The notes under the pieces are model-generated. The model saw only the letters and a list, made by a program, of their open reading frames with translations. It was not told the DNA's origin and made no database searches. This document shows positions 4,866 to 11,453 of a stretch of DNA of 15,506 bases, piece after piece (position 1 is the stretch's first letter; each line of letters opens with the position of its first letter). A program made the translations under genes and the position numbers. Source of the stretch: Lactobacillus delbrueckii (lineage in GTDB: Bacteria; Bacillota; Bacilli; Lactobacillales; Lactobacillaceae); contig SFHY01000017.1 in assembly GCA_004556255.1 (NCBI GenBank), positions 1 through 15,506 on the forward strand. Reading direction: 5' to 3'.

Positions 4866-7397
4866 TTACTTTTGCAAAGCAGCAGCAACCGCGGCGTTGA
4901 CGTCAGCTTGTTCGCTGGCAATCAAGTCTACCCGGGTAGCGATGACCTTCCGGTCCATCTTGATTTCCCGGTTCAGCAGCATGTCGCTTTCCTTGTCAGT
5001 AAAGAAGGCGTTGTATTCGTCGTAGCGTTCTTGAGTCTTGAAGACGCGGGAGATGACAGTGATGAAGGTAGCGAATTCCATGTCGCCGCCGACCGTCTTT
5101 TCCATCCATGCCCATTCGTCTCTGATCCAGTTCCAGGCCAGCTGTTCACCTGCCGGGTTGGACAAGACGCCGTTGAACCAGCCGCGCAGGTCCTGTGGCT
5201 TAACGATTTCAGCGTTTTCGAACCAGGAAACGATCTTCTTCAGTTCGCCTTCGTCCTTGCTCTTCACGATTGCGGCTTCCAGGTCCATCTTGAATGACGG
5301 GTCACTGGTTGCCTGGTACAAACCGATCAGCTTGTCAGTCAATTCGCTTGACCCGTAGTTTTCAACTTCATTGATCAAAACGTAAGCCCGGATGTCAGCG
5401 GACAGTTCTGCCAACTTATCAGCGTATTCCACGTAGATTTCGTGGGCTTGCTTTTCTGATTCAGCGTTGCGGCCGTAAAGACTAGCGGACAAAATGTATG
5501 GCCGGGTCTGGATGTCTTCATCGCTTTCCCCTGCCTTAGGCAGCCAGCCCAAACGGGCAACTTGGTCCTTGGACAAGTCGTTGTACAGAGCCCGCAGGTT
5601 CTTGTCGGCTTCACTGCCAGCTGGGGCAAATTGCCGCAACTTAGCAGCAGTCGTGTACAGAGCGTCGTTGACAATGTGGCTTTCTGAGTTCTTGAAGAGT
5701 TCCAGAACTGGTACCACGTCAGCGTATGAAGCCTGCTTGCCTTCTGCCAAAAGCCGCAGGTCTTGCAGCAATTGCAATTGGGAAACTGGGTCCAAGTCCT
5801 TGGCTTCCTTCATGATGTCGTCCATCAAAGTCTGGTCGTACTTCACGATGAAGTGGGAGTTGTTGCCCACGTTCAAGCGCAGAGCGTGGCCGGCTTCTGC
5901 CCGCAGAGCCTGGTAGTCGCCCAGGTCAAGTTCAACATCAGACATGATCTTTGGTGCCTTGAAGTTGGCGTTAAGCGGAATTTCCCACTTGCGGCCGACT
6001 TCCTTACCTTCACCGATGAAGAATTGCTTCTGAGTCAGCTTCAAGTGGCCATCCTCAACAAAAGCATTCACCACTGGGTAGCCTGGCTGATCCAGCCAAG
6101 TGTGCATGATTTCCCCAATGTTCAGGTCAGTGGCCGTTGACAAGGCATCCCAGAGGTCGTCACCTGCCGCGTTGCCAAACTTGTGCTCGTCAAAGTAGCG
6201 CTTCAAGCCCTTTCTCAAGGCTTCGTCGCCCAAAAGTGACCGGACCATGACCAGCATTCTTGAACCCTTGGCGTAAACAATGGCCCCGTCAAAGAGGGCA
6301 TCGATTTCAGCCGGGTCGTTGACTTCCACGTGCACTGACTGTACCCCGTCAGTTGCATCCCGGGTCAAGGCAGCCGCTGCTTCAGAAGTCTGGAACATTT
6401 CCCAGATGTGCCAGTTAGGTTCCAGGTGGTCAACTGACAGGTATTCCATCATGTTGGCGAAACTTTCGTTCAACCAGAGGTTGTCCCACCATTCCATGGT
6501 TACCAGGTCGCCGAACCATTGGTGGGCCAGTTCGTGGGTCACCACAGTCGCAACCAGCTTCTTCATTTCCAGAGTGGTGTTGTCCGGATCCAAAAGCAGG
6601 TAGGCTTCCCGGTAGGTTACCAGACCCCAGTTTTCCATGGCGCCGGCTGAGAAGTCAGGCAGGGCCAGCTGCAGTGATTGCGGCAGCGGATATGGAGTTT
6701 GGTAAAAGTCTTCGTAGAATTCGATTGCCCGCTTGGCAATGTCCAAGGAGAAGGTCAGTTCCTTTTCAGTGTGGGCTTGAGTTGAGTAAACCCCGATCAA
6801 GACCCCGCTCTTGGTGTGGGTGGTCAATGACCGCATTTCACCAAAGGCAAAGGCAACCAGGTAGCTGGACATGCGGACAGTTTCCTTAAAGTAGTGCACG
6901 CCATTTTCTACCCGGTCTTCCGGCATGTTGGCCAGAACAGTTTCGCCTTCGTGTTCGTCGAACTTGAGGGCCAGGGAGAAAGCTGCCTTAGCTTCTGGTT
7001 CGTCAACACATGGGAAGGCTTCCCGGGCAAAAGTAGTTTCAAACTGGGTCCCGATCAGTTCCTTCTTGACGCCGTCAACTTGGTAGTAGGACGGGTAGAT
7101 CCCCATCATGGTGTCAGTCAAAGGAGCTGAGTAGTCGATCGCGATGACCGCTTCCCCAGTCTTGCCGGCTTCGATCTTGATGCCTTCAAAGTCGTCGCCA
7201 AAAGTAAACGGCACTTCCTTGCCGTCAACAGTGACCTTGCTGATGGTCATGTACTTTTGGTGGACCAAGACAGTTTCTTCCTGGATTTCACCATGGATGG
7301 TGGAAGTCCCTGAGAAAGATCTTGCTGCCCGGTCAACGTCGATGTACAGATCGTAGTGATCTGGATGGAATGTTTCGTAAAAACGCTTAACAGCCAT
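4866..7397 (-). CDS. pepN: Aminopeptidase N (M1 zinc metallopeptidase, lysyl aminopeptidase)
   Basis: PepN is the main broad-range cytoplasmic aminopeptidase of lactic acid bacteria, removing N-terminal residues (notably Lys, Arg, Leu) from peptides taken up after proteolysis. The 843-residue length is that of lactobacillar PepN. The M1 signatures are complete: GAMENWG exopeptidase motif at 252-258, the zinc site HELAH at 288-292 with the third ligand Glu at 311 (LWLNE), and the transition-state Tyr in GAIVYAKGS at about 375. There is no signal peptide. The ATG at 7397 follows a strong AGGAGG. It is monocistronic, with a consensus-like promoter upstream and a strong terminator 16 nt after the stop. 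A helical C-terminal domain (about 400 residues) is intact. Confidence 0.98.
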   Translation of the reverse strand: MAVKRFYETFHPDHYDLYIDVDRAARSFSGTSTIHGEIQEETVLVHQKYMTISKVTVDGKEVPFTFGDDFEGIKIEAGKTGEAVIAIDYSAPLTDTMMGIYPSYYQVDGVKKELIGTQFETTFAREAFPCVDEPEAKAAFSLALKFDEHEGETVLANMPEDRVENGVHYFKETVRMSSYLVAFAFGEMRSLTTHTKSGVLIGVYSTQAHTEKELTFSLDIAKRAIEFYEDFYQTPYPLPQSLQLALPDFSAGAMENWGLVTYREAYLLLDPDNTTLEMKKLVATVVTHELAHQWFGDLVTMEWWDNLWLNESFANMMEYLSVDHLEPNWHIWEMFQTSEAAAALTRDATDGVQSVHVEVNDPAEIDALFDGAIVYAKGSRMLVMVRSLLGDEALRKGLKRYFDEHKFGNAAGDDLWDALSTATDLNIGEIMHTWLDQPGYPVVNAFVEDGHLKLTQKQFFIGEGKEVGRKWEIPLNANFKAPKIMSDVELDLGDYQALRAEAGHALRLNVGNNSHFIVKYDQTLMDDIMKEAKDLDPVSQLQLLQDLRLLAEGKQASYADVVPVLELFKNSESHIVNDALYTTAAKLRQFAPAGSEADKNLRALYNDLSKDQVARLGWLPKAGESDEDIQTRPYILSASLYGRNAESEKQAHEIYVEYADKLAELSADIRAYVLINEVENYGSSELTDKLIGLYQATSDPSFKMDLEAAIVKSKDEGELKKIVSWFENAEIVKPQDLRGWFNGVLSNPAGEQLAWNWIRDEWAWMEKTVGGDMEFATFITVISRVFKTQERYDEYNAFFTDKESDMLLNREIKMDRKVIATRVDLIASEQADVNAAVAAALQK

Positions 7398-7437
7398 TGT
7401 TTCCTCCTATAATCCGCGTCTGATTTTTCTCGCGTAT

Positions 7438-7466
7438 ATTGTATTCACACTTCTCTATTCTAGCAA
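7438..7466 (-). promoter_or_regulatory. pepN promoter
   Basis: Minus strand TTGCTA (7466-7461), 17-nt spacer, TACAAT (7443-7438). This predicts a leader of about 33 nt before the AGGAGG and ATG. A small hairpin with a T-run (stem GGC/GCC, 7467-7491 region) lies directly upstream and merges with the -35. Confidence 0.75.
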
Positions 7467-7596
7467 AAAAGGCCAAATAAAGCCTCTTTAACGCAAAATA
7501 TCTGTTTTTCCCCCGCCAGCATTTAAAAAAAGCGCGCACGCCCCCAGGCCCGGCCTTAAGCCCTCTTCTTCAGTATTCTTACGCGTTTTCTTGAAT

Positions 7597-7642
7597 AAAC
7601 ACTGACAAACACTGAACTATTTAAGGAAAACACTGATAAAAT
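7597..7642 (+). promoter_or_regulatory. Promoter of the DeoR-type gene with three phased 9-bp repeats
   Basis: AAACACTGA occurs exactly three times, at 7597-7605, 7607-7615 and 7628-7636, spaced 10 and 21 bp (one and two helical turns). An extended -10, TGATAAAAT (7634-7642), overlaps the third copy, and the second copy lies at the -35 position. This layout fits autoregulation by the DeoR-type repressor encoded just downstream. Confidence 0.55.
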
Positions 7643-7689
7643 GAAGGCAAAGCCAGCAAAAGATGATATTTTCTTTTTAGGGGGAAGCA

Positions 7690-8444
7690 ATGACACAAGC
7701 AAACAGACTTAAAGAAATCCGCCGGCTCCTGCTGGAAAAACGTGAATTGAAGACCCGGGAGATCGCCAGCTACTTCGGTATTTCCTTCGACACCGCCCGC
7801 CGCGACGTCCTGCGCCTGACTGAAACCGGCCAGGCCCTCCGGATCCACGGCGGCATCATGGCCGTTGACGACGACAGCGTCCCCAGCTTCTTGACCCGGC
7901 AGCATATCCTCTCTCCGGTCAAGCGGGACCTGGCTGAAATTGCCAGCCACTTCGTCCATACCGGCCAGTGCGATTTCATCGGCCCTTCAACTACTCTCAA
8001 CCTGCTCTGCCAGCGCCTGGGCGGGCAGGACCTGACCGTTGTCACCAACTCTATCGACAATGTCCTGGCCCTCCTGCCCATGCAGCAGCCAGCCGTCCGC
8101 CTGTTAGGCGGGAACGTGGACAAGACCAACCGTTTTACCCACTCGCCATTGGCCATGGAGACGCTTCGTCAGCCCGCTTCAACACTGCCTTTATCGGGGC
8201 GGCCAAAGTGGGGACAGACGGCACGTATTTGAGCGATGCCGATGACGCGGCCATGATCCAGCTGGCTGTTTCCAGAGCCCAGCGGGTCATCCTGGTTGCT
8301 GAAAAGCACAAGTTTGTTTCTGAAGTCACTGCCCCTTATCAATCCGCTCCCCTGGACCGGATCGACGTTGTAATTACTGACGCGCCCTTGGATGACGAGG
8401 TCAAAAAGCTTTTTTCTCCAAGGACGCGGCTGATTCATCTTTAG
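7690..8444 (+). pseudogene. DeoR-family transcriptional repressor, frameshifted
   Basis: Together the two reading frames encode a typical ~250-residue DeoR repressor of sugar metabolism. Frame one gives the winged helix-turn-helix (RLKEIRRLLLEKRELKTREIASYFGISFDTARRDVLRLTETGQALRIHGG) and the first half of the sugar-phosphate sensing domain, up to LLGGNVDKTNRFTHSPLAMETLRQ. The expected continuation, RFNTAFIGAAKVGTDGTYLSD..., is in the next frame from about 8175 and runs to the stop at 8442-8444 (VILVAEKHKFVS is the usual late motif). The break lies at 8158-8177 and looks like loss of 1 nt (or gain of 2). As read, frame one ends at 8232, giving 180 residues with a complete DNA-binding domain but half an effector domain. 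No slippery heptamer is present, so programmed frameshifting is unlikely. A sequencing error cannot be excluded. Confidence 0.85.
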
Positions 8445-8455
8445 GAGGCAAAACC

Positions 8456-8830
8456 ATGCAAGAGGCAATTTTCCGCAAGTTTTTTCAAAATAATAAGCAA
8501 GAGAAAGAGCGTGAGCAAACCTACCAACTTCTCAAAAACTTCTACGCCAGCTTTTTCTCTGACATTTATAATGAAAGAAACATCGGCCGCTACAAGCCTT
8601 TGCGGGACGCGATTGCCCTGGTCCTGGGCCATTTTGATTCAGATGACCACCCGATGGAATACGCGGCCAAGCTGGCCCTCTATCTGCCAGCCAAGGCCAG
8701 CCTCAACCAGCTCCGCTTTACCAAGGAGCAGCAAGGGCTGCTGGCTGAATTAACCCGGCTGACCCGGCGGGTTAAGCTGAGCTTCGTCTACCTCAGCCCC
8801 TTGGACTCGATCAGCCAGTTCAGTTTCTAA
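8456..8830 (+). CDS. Hypothetical helical protein, 124 residues, possibly immunity-like
   Basis: The product is small and predicted helical throughout, with no signal peptide, membrane segment or known catalytic motif. It starts 11 bp after the repressor stop, with AGGAGG (8443-8448) before the ATG, so it should be cotranscribed with the repressor. The central part (NIGRYKPLRDAIALVLGHFDSDDHPMEYAAKLALYLPAK) followed by LRFTKEQQGLLAELTRLTRR has the spacing of hydrophobic residues seen in enterocin A-type bacteriocin immunity proteins, which are ~100-residue four-helix bundles. This is a by-eye similarity and I would not name it on that alone. A terminator follows 38 nt after the stop. Confidence 0.7.
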   Translation: MQEAIFRKFFQNNKQEKEREQTYQLLKNFYASFFSDIYNERNIGRYKPLRDAIALVLGHFDSDDHPMEYAAKLALYLPAKASLNQLRFTKEQQGLLAELTRLTRRVKLSFVYLSPLDSISQFSF

Positions 8831-8867
8831 CGGAAATTAATTCCATTTTTGAAATAATTGCATATGT

Positions 8868-8900
8868 AAAAGACCAGTCTAACGGCTGGCCTTTTCCTTT
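8868..8900 (+). terminator. Terminator of the repressor / 124-residue gene unit
   Basis: AAAAG-A-CCAG (8868-8877) pairs with CTGG-C-CTTTT (8886-8895) with one A-C mismatch and an 8-nt loop, followed by CCTTTTAT. Confidence 0.75.
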
Positions 8901-9133
8901 TATGTCATTCTTTTGACAATTGTTACTAATGTTACTTATTCGTGCAGCTAATTTAAAGCGCTTAAAATGATAATTTTAGCCTTTTTCTCGGCTTTTTTAT
9001 GATCTTTTTGCCAAAAAAATGTTCATTTTACCCGATTGTTAACGAGCTGTGTTGGTTTTGTAACAGTCCTGTCATATTCCTTTAGTAGCATAGACTTAGT
9101 TTTTAAGAGAAGCAAGTGAGGAGTTTCTACCAT
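8901..9133 (+). promoter_or_regulatory. Long AT-rich leader of the APF-like gene with WalR-like array
   Basis: This gap carries no gene. TGT hexamers occur at 9037 (TGTTAA), 9048 (TGTGTT), 9059 (TGTAAC) and 9070 (TGTCAT), each exactly 11 bp after the previous one. The last pair, TGTAAC-N5-TGTCAT, fits the WalR/YycF consensus TGTWAH-N5-TGTWAH at 11 of 12 positions. A second close pair, TGTTAC-N3-TGTTAC (8921-8935), has the wrong spacing. A possible promoter is TTGTAA (9058-9063), 17 nt, TTTAGT (9081-9086), but the -10 is weak, as expected for an activated promoter. A weak hairpin with T-run (AGCC/GGCT) occurs at about 8979-8997. Confidence 0.5.
9118..9123 (+). promoter_or_regulatory. Ribosome binding site deciding the APF-like start
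   Basis: GAGGAG lies 10 nt before ATG 9134. It overlaps the alternative in-frame GTG at 9116, which therefore cannot be the start. Confidence 0.7.
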
Positions 9134-10060
9134 ATGACGTTCAAACACAATTTCAAGAAAGTTTTATCAGCAACTGCTTTTGCAGCTGCCCTCGTGGTTG
9201 CTCCCGCCGCTAACGTTTCAGCGGCTACTAATGACGCAAGTTCTACCCAACAATCAGCAACTGCAACTAGTCAAGACCAACAAGCCAGCCAAGACCAGGC
9301 CGCAAGCCAGTCTAGCGCTGCTAACCAAAGCTCAGCTAATGCTGCTTCAGCAAGCTCAACCAGCTCAAGCACTTCTAGCGCAACTTCAACCAGCACGGTA
9401 AAGAAGACTACTAAGAAGGCTACTAAGAAGAGCAAGAAGAAGGCTGCTAAGAAGACTTCCAAGAAGAAGGCAGTCAAGAAGTCAACCAAGAAGGTTGCTA
9501 AGAAGACTACTAAGAAGAAGGCAACTAAGAAGGCTAAGAAGACTACTAAGAAGAAGGCAACTAAGAAGGCTAAGAAGACTACTAAGGCCGCTACCGCAGC
9601 TGTAACTGCCAGCGCTGACCAAAGCCAAGCCGCTGACCAAAGTTCAGCTTCAAGCCAAAACTCAACTGACCAGCAAGACGACGCGGCTAAGAAGGCTGCT
9701 GAAGCTGCTGCCAAGAAGAAGGCTGCCGCCAAGAAAGCCGCTGCTAAGAAGAAGGCTGCTGCTAAGAAAGCCGCCGCTAAGAGAAAGGCCGCTGCCAAGA
9801 AGAAAGCTGCCGCTAAGAAGAAGGCTACTAAGAAGTCAGCTGAAAAGGCCGCTAAGTACTGGATCGCTATGCGGGAATCAGGCGGTTCCTACACTGCCAG
9901 AAACGGCAGTTGTTACGGCCGCTACCAACTCTTGATCTCCTACCTGGGCGGTAACCTGTCCAAGGCAAACCAAGAACGGACCGCTGACCGCTATGTTTAC
10001 GGCCGTTACGGCTCATGGGTCAACGCCAAGAGATTCTGGCTGGCTCACAACTGGTACTAA
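9134..10060 (+). CDS. Secreted aggregation-promoting-factor-like protein with lysine-rich blocks
   Basis: The 308-residue product is exported and probably sits in the cell wall. Layout: signal peptide 1-30 (cleavage near NVSA|AT); Ser/Thr/Gln-rich linker 31-88; a first Lys block 89-151 made of KKAT/KKTT/KKAK units; an acidic-neutral Gln/Ser spacer 152-185; a second block 186-241 of AAAKK units; and a C-terminal domain 242-308 (KYWIAMRESGGSYTARNGSCYGRYQL...RYGSWVNAKRFWLAHNWY). That domain matches the C-terminus of lactobacillar aggregation-promoting factors (Apf), which resembles lysozyme/transglycosylase domains; Glu 248 would be the catalytic acid. Typical Apf proteins lack such Lys blocks. 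The blocks resemble histone H1 tails and could bind anionic teichoic acid in place of a LysM domain; this is inference. The first block contains a 36-nt tandem repeat. Monocistronic, own leader and terminator. A transglycosylase activity is not proven. Confidence 0.88.
   Translation: MTFKHNFKKVLSATAFAAALVVAPAANVSAATNDASSTQQSATATSQDQQASQDQAASQSSAANQSSANAASASSTSSSTSSATSTSTVKKTTKKATKKSKKKAAKKTSKKKAVKKSTKKVAKKTTKKKATKKAKKTTKKKATKKAKKTTKAATAAVTASADQSQAADQSSASSQNSTDQQDDAAKKAAEAAAKKKAAAKKAAAKKKAAAKKAAAKRKAAAKKKAAAKKKATKKSAEKAAKYWIAMRESGGSYTARNGSCYGRYQLLISYLGGNLSKANQERTADRYVYGRYGSWVNAKRFWLAHNWY
9503..9586 (+). repeat. 36-nt in-frame tandem repeat (2.3 copies) in the lysine block
   Basis: Two identical 36-nt units (9503-9538 and 9539-9574) and 12 nt of a third (9575-9586) encode KTTKKKATKKAK. 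Identity at the DNA level, not just the protein level, suggests recent slippage or unequal crossover, so the copy number is likely to differ among strains. Confidence 0.9.
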
Positions 10061-10074
10061 AATCAGACAATGAC

Positions 10075-10108
10075 GAAGGGAGAATCGCTTGATTCCCCCT
10101 TCTTTTTT
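10075..10108 (+). terminator. Terminator of the APF-like gene
   Basis: GAAGGG-A-GAATC (10075-10086) pairs with GATTC-C-CCCTTC (10091-10102) around a GCTT tetraloop, followed by six T. Confidence 0.9.
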
Positions 10109-10159
10109 GCTCATTTTTTGCTTTTTGTCTTTTTTAAAAAGTGATACTTTTTTACTTAT

Positions 10160-10188
10160 TTTACAAAAGCAACCTTTTGCTTTACAAT
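10160..10188 (+). promoter_or_regulatory. Promoter and probable operator of the SorC-family gene
   Basis: TTTACA (10160-10165), 17 nt, TACAAT (10183-10188) is a strong promoter. The spacer is almost wholly an inverted repeat, AAAGCAA-CCTT-TTGCTTT (10166-10183). A second dyad, AAAAAGT-GAT-ACTTTTT (10136-10152), is centred about 30 bp upstream. The pair fits binding by a tetrameric SorC-type regulator, which would be autoregulation; that is inference. Confidence 0.6.
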
Positions 10189-10229
10189 ATTTAAATAGCC
10201 TTTAAAATGTCTAAAATTGGGAGGAAATC

Positions 10230-11177
10230 ATGCAGCTCAGCAACGACCAGCTTGCGAACATCGCACACGACTACTACATCAGCAAACTCAACATCGCCGA
10301 AATTTCCGCCAAGTACAACCTGTCCCGCTATCTCATCGACAAGGCCTTAAGCGACGCCGAAAAGACCGGTATCGTCCAGATCAACATCAAGGAAGGTGCC
10401 AAGCGGAATCCCGGCCTGGAAAAGACCTTCCGCCAGCAGTTTGGCCTCAAGGAATCCTTTATCTTAAAGAAGCTGGAGACCAAGAACCAAGACAGTGAAA
10501 AGATCGTCAGCTTCGCAGCTGAACAGATCCAGAGCTACATGCAATCCAGCAAGAATGTCGGGATTACCTGGGGCACGACCATGCTCGACATCATCAACTC
10601 CTTTACGGAAGTTAAAAACGATGACCTGACCTTCGTTCAGCTGGTTGGCTATCCTCTCCAGGGCAACGGCCGCAAGAACCCTTTGGAAAGCATCGCCGCT
10701 GCCCAGTGCGGGAGTAACTTCCGCGCCCTGCCCGCTCCCCTTTACTCCTCCAACCCTGACCTGGTCAACTTGATCAAGAAGGAACCTTTTTACGAGCAGC
10801 TGGATGAGCTCTACGACAACATGGACCTCCTGGTGGCCAGCCTGGGAACCCTGCAGGCTTTTGAAGAAGAAAGCGTCCTGCATGAAAAATACGAAAGCCT
10901 CCTCTTTAAGAACATCCACCAAAAGAACATCTCCGGCATGATCTTCGGCCGGCCATACGACCATGATGGCCACTTCTTCAGCTCAATTACTGACAAGATC
11001 ATCGGCATCTCTGACCAGCAGATCGTCAAGACCCCGGTCCGCTTCGTCGTGGTCAACGACCGCTTCAAGTCTGAAGCCCTCTTGGGCGCCCTCAAGTCGG
11101 GCATCATCACCCACCTGGTCACTAGTGAAAGCATTGCTGACCGGGTCCTGCAGCTGCAAGAAGAAAGTGGCCGGTAA
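10230..11177 (+). CDS. SorC/DeoR-type sugar-binding transcriptional regulator
   Basis: The 315-residue length and layout are those of SorC-family regulators, which bind phosphorylated sugars and control sugar uptake or catabolism genes. A helix-turn-helix lies at about residues 20-50 (NIAEISAKYNLSRYLIDKALSDAEKTGIVQI). The C-terminal sugar-binding domain begins near residue 60 and shows the characteristic GITWGTTM motif at 111-118, LVASLGT near 205 and FVVVNDRFKSEALLGALKSGIITHLVTSE near the end. GGGAGG precedes the ATG by 6 nt. It stands alone, with its own promoter and a terminator 31 nt after the stop, so its targets are not evident from neighbours. The gene frame is intact. Confidence 0.92.
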   Translation: MQLSNDQLANIAHDYYISKLNIAEISAKYNLSRYLIDKALSDAEKTGIVQINIKEGAKRNPGLEKTFRQQFGLKESFILKKLETKNQDSEKIVSFAAEQIQSYMQSSKNVGITWGTTMLDIINSFTEVKNDDLTFVQLVGYPLQGNGRKNPLESIAAAQCGSNFRALPAPLYSSNPDLVNLIKKEPFYEQLDELYDNMDLLVASLGTLQAFEEESVLHEKYESLLFKNIHQKNISGMIFGRPYDHDGHFFSSITDKIIGISDQQIVKTPVRFVVVNDRFKSEALLGALKSGIITHLVTSESIADRVLQLQEESGR

Positions 11178-11207
11178 AAAATTAATTATTTCCACTGCTT
11201 AGCAGGT

Positions 11208-11243
11208 AAAAGGATCAGCTCCGAAAAGAGCCGGTCCTTTTTT
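11208..11243 (+). terminator. Terminator of the SorC-family gene
   Basis: AAAAGGATC-A-GCTC (11208-11221) pairs with GAGC-C-GGTCCTTTT (11228-11241) with one wobble and one mismatch, then a T tail. Confidence 0.88.
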
Positions 11244-11355
11244 CAGCCGGTATAATCTAGCTATCCCCCATTTTGCATGTAAAAATCTTTCTCATTTTCC
11301 GATAATTTCTTGCCCAGTCACTTCTTAATAAAGCAGTTTCTTTTTTCGTATAGGG

Positions 11356-11384
11356 TTGTAATTTAATGGCAAGAGGATTATGAT
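11356..11384 (+). promoter_or_regulatory. Promoter of the C69 dipeptidase gene
   Basis: TTGTAA (11356-11361), 17 nt, TATGAT (11379-11384). Transcription would begin near 11391, giving a leader of about 63 nt that starts with the cre site. Confidence 0.6.
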
Positions 11385-11391
11385 TTCTTTT

Positions 11392-11405
11392 GGTAAGCGC
11401 TGACA
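11392..11405. promoter_or_regulatory. cre site at the start of the dipeptidase transcript
   Basis: GGTAAGCGCTGACA matches 13 of 14 cre consensus positions (first base differs). The core AAGCGCTG is repeated 10 bp on (11395-11402 and 11405-11412). It lies right at the predicted +1 to +14, a position typical of CcpA roadblock or overlap repression. Confidence 0.6.
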
Positions 11406-11453
11406 AGCGCTGCTGTGTGATTGATAGGATTATGTTTGATAGGGGGAAATATC

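Noticed and set aside
8158..8180. Programmed frameshift in the DeoR gene
   Set aside because: No slippery heptamer, Shine-Dalgarno-like stimulator or pseudoknot-like hairpin at the junction; DeoR proteins are not known to use one.
8921..8935. Second WalR box TGTTAC-N3-TGTTAC
   Set aside because: The half-sites are 9 bp apart rather than the required 11, although each hexamer fits the consensus.
8953..8966. cre-like TTAAAGCGCTTAAA in the APF-like leader
   Set aside because: Lacks both the G at position 2 and the C at position 13, and lies about 120 bp upstream of any likely promoter.
9503..9586. Tandem repeat as a CRISPR array
   Set aside because: Repeats are directly adjacent with no spacers, and are in frame within a coding region.
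9271..9798. Long minus-strand open frame rich in Ala, Phe and Leu opposite the lysine blocks
   Set aside because: It is the reverse complement of AAG/GCT repeats (giving CTT, AGC codons), with no ribosome binding site, and disappears outside the repeats.
11251..11256. Perfect TATAAT after the SorC terminator
   Set aside because: No acceptable -35 at 16-18 nt, and a better promoter lies closer to the dipeptidase gene.
11402..11415. Second cre site from the repeated AAGCGCTG core
   Set aside because: Only 8 of 14 consensus positions fit; the flanks are wrong, so only the core is repeated.
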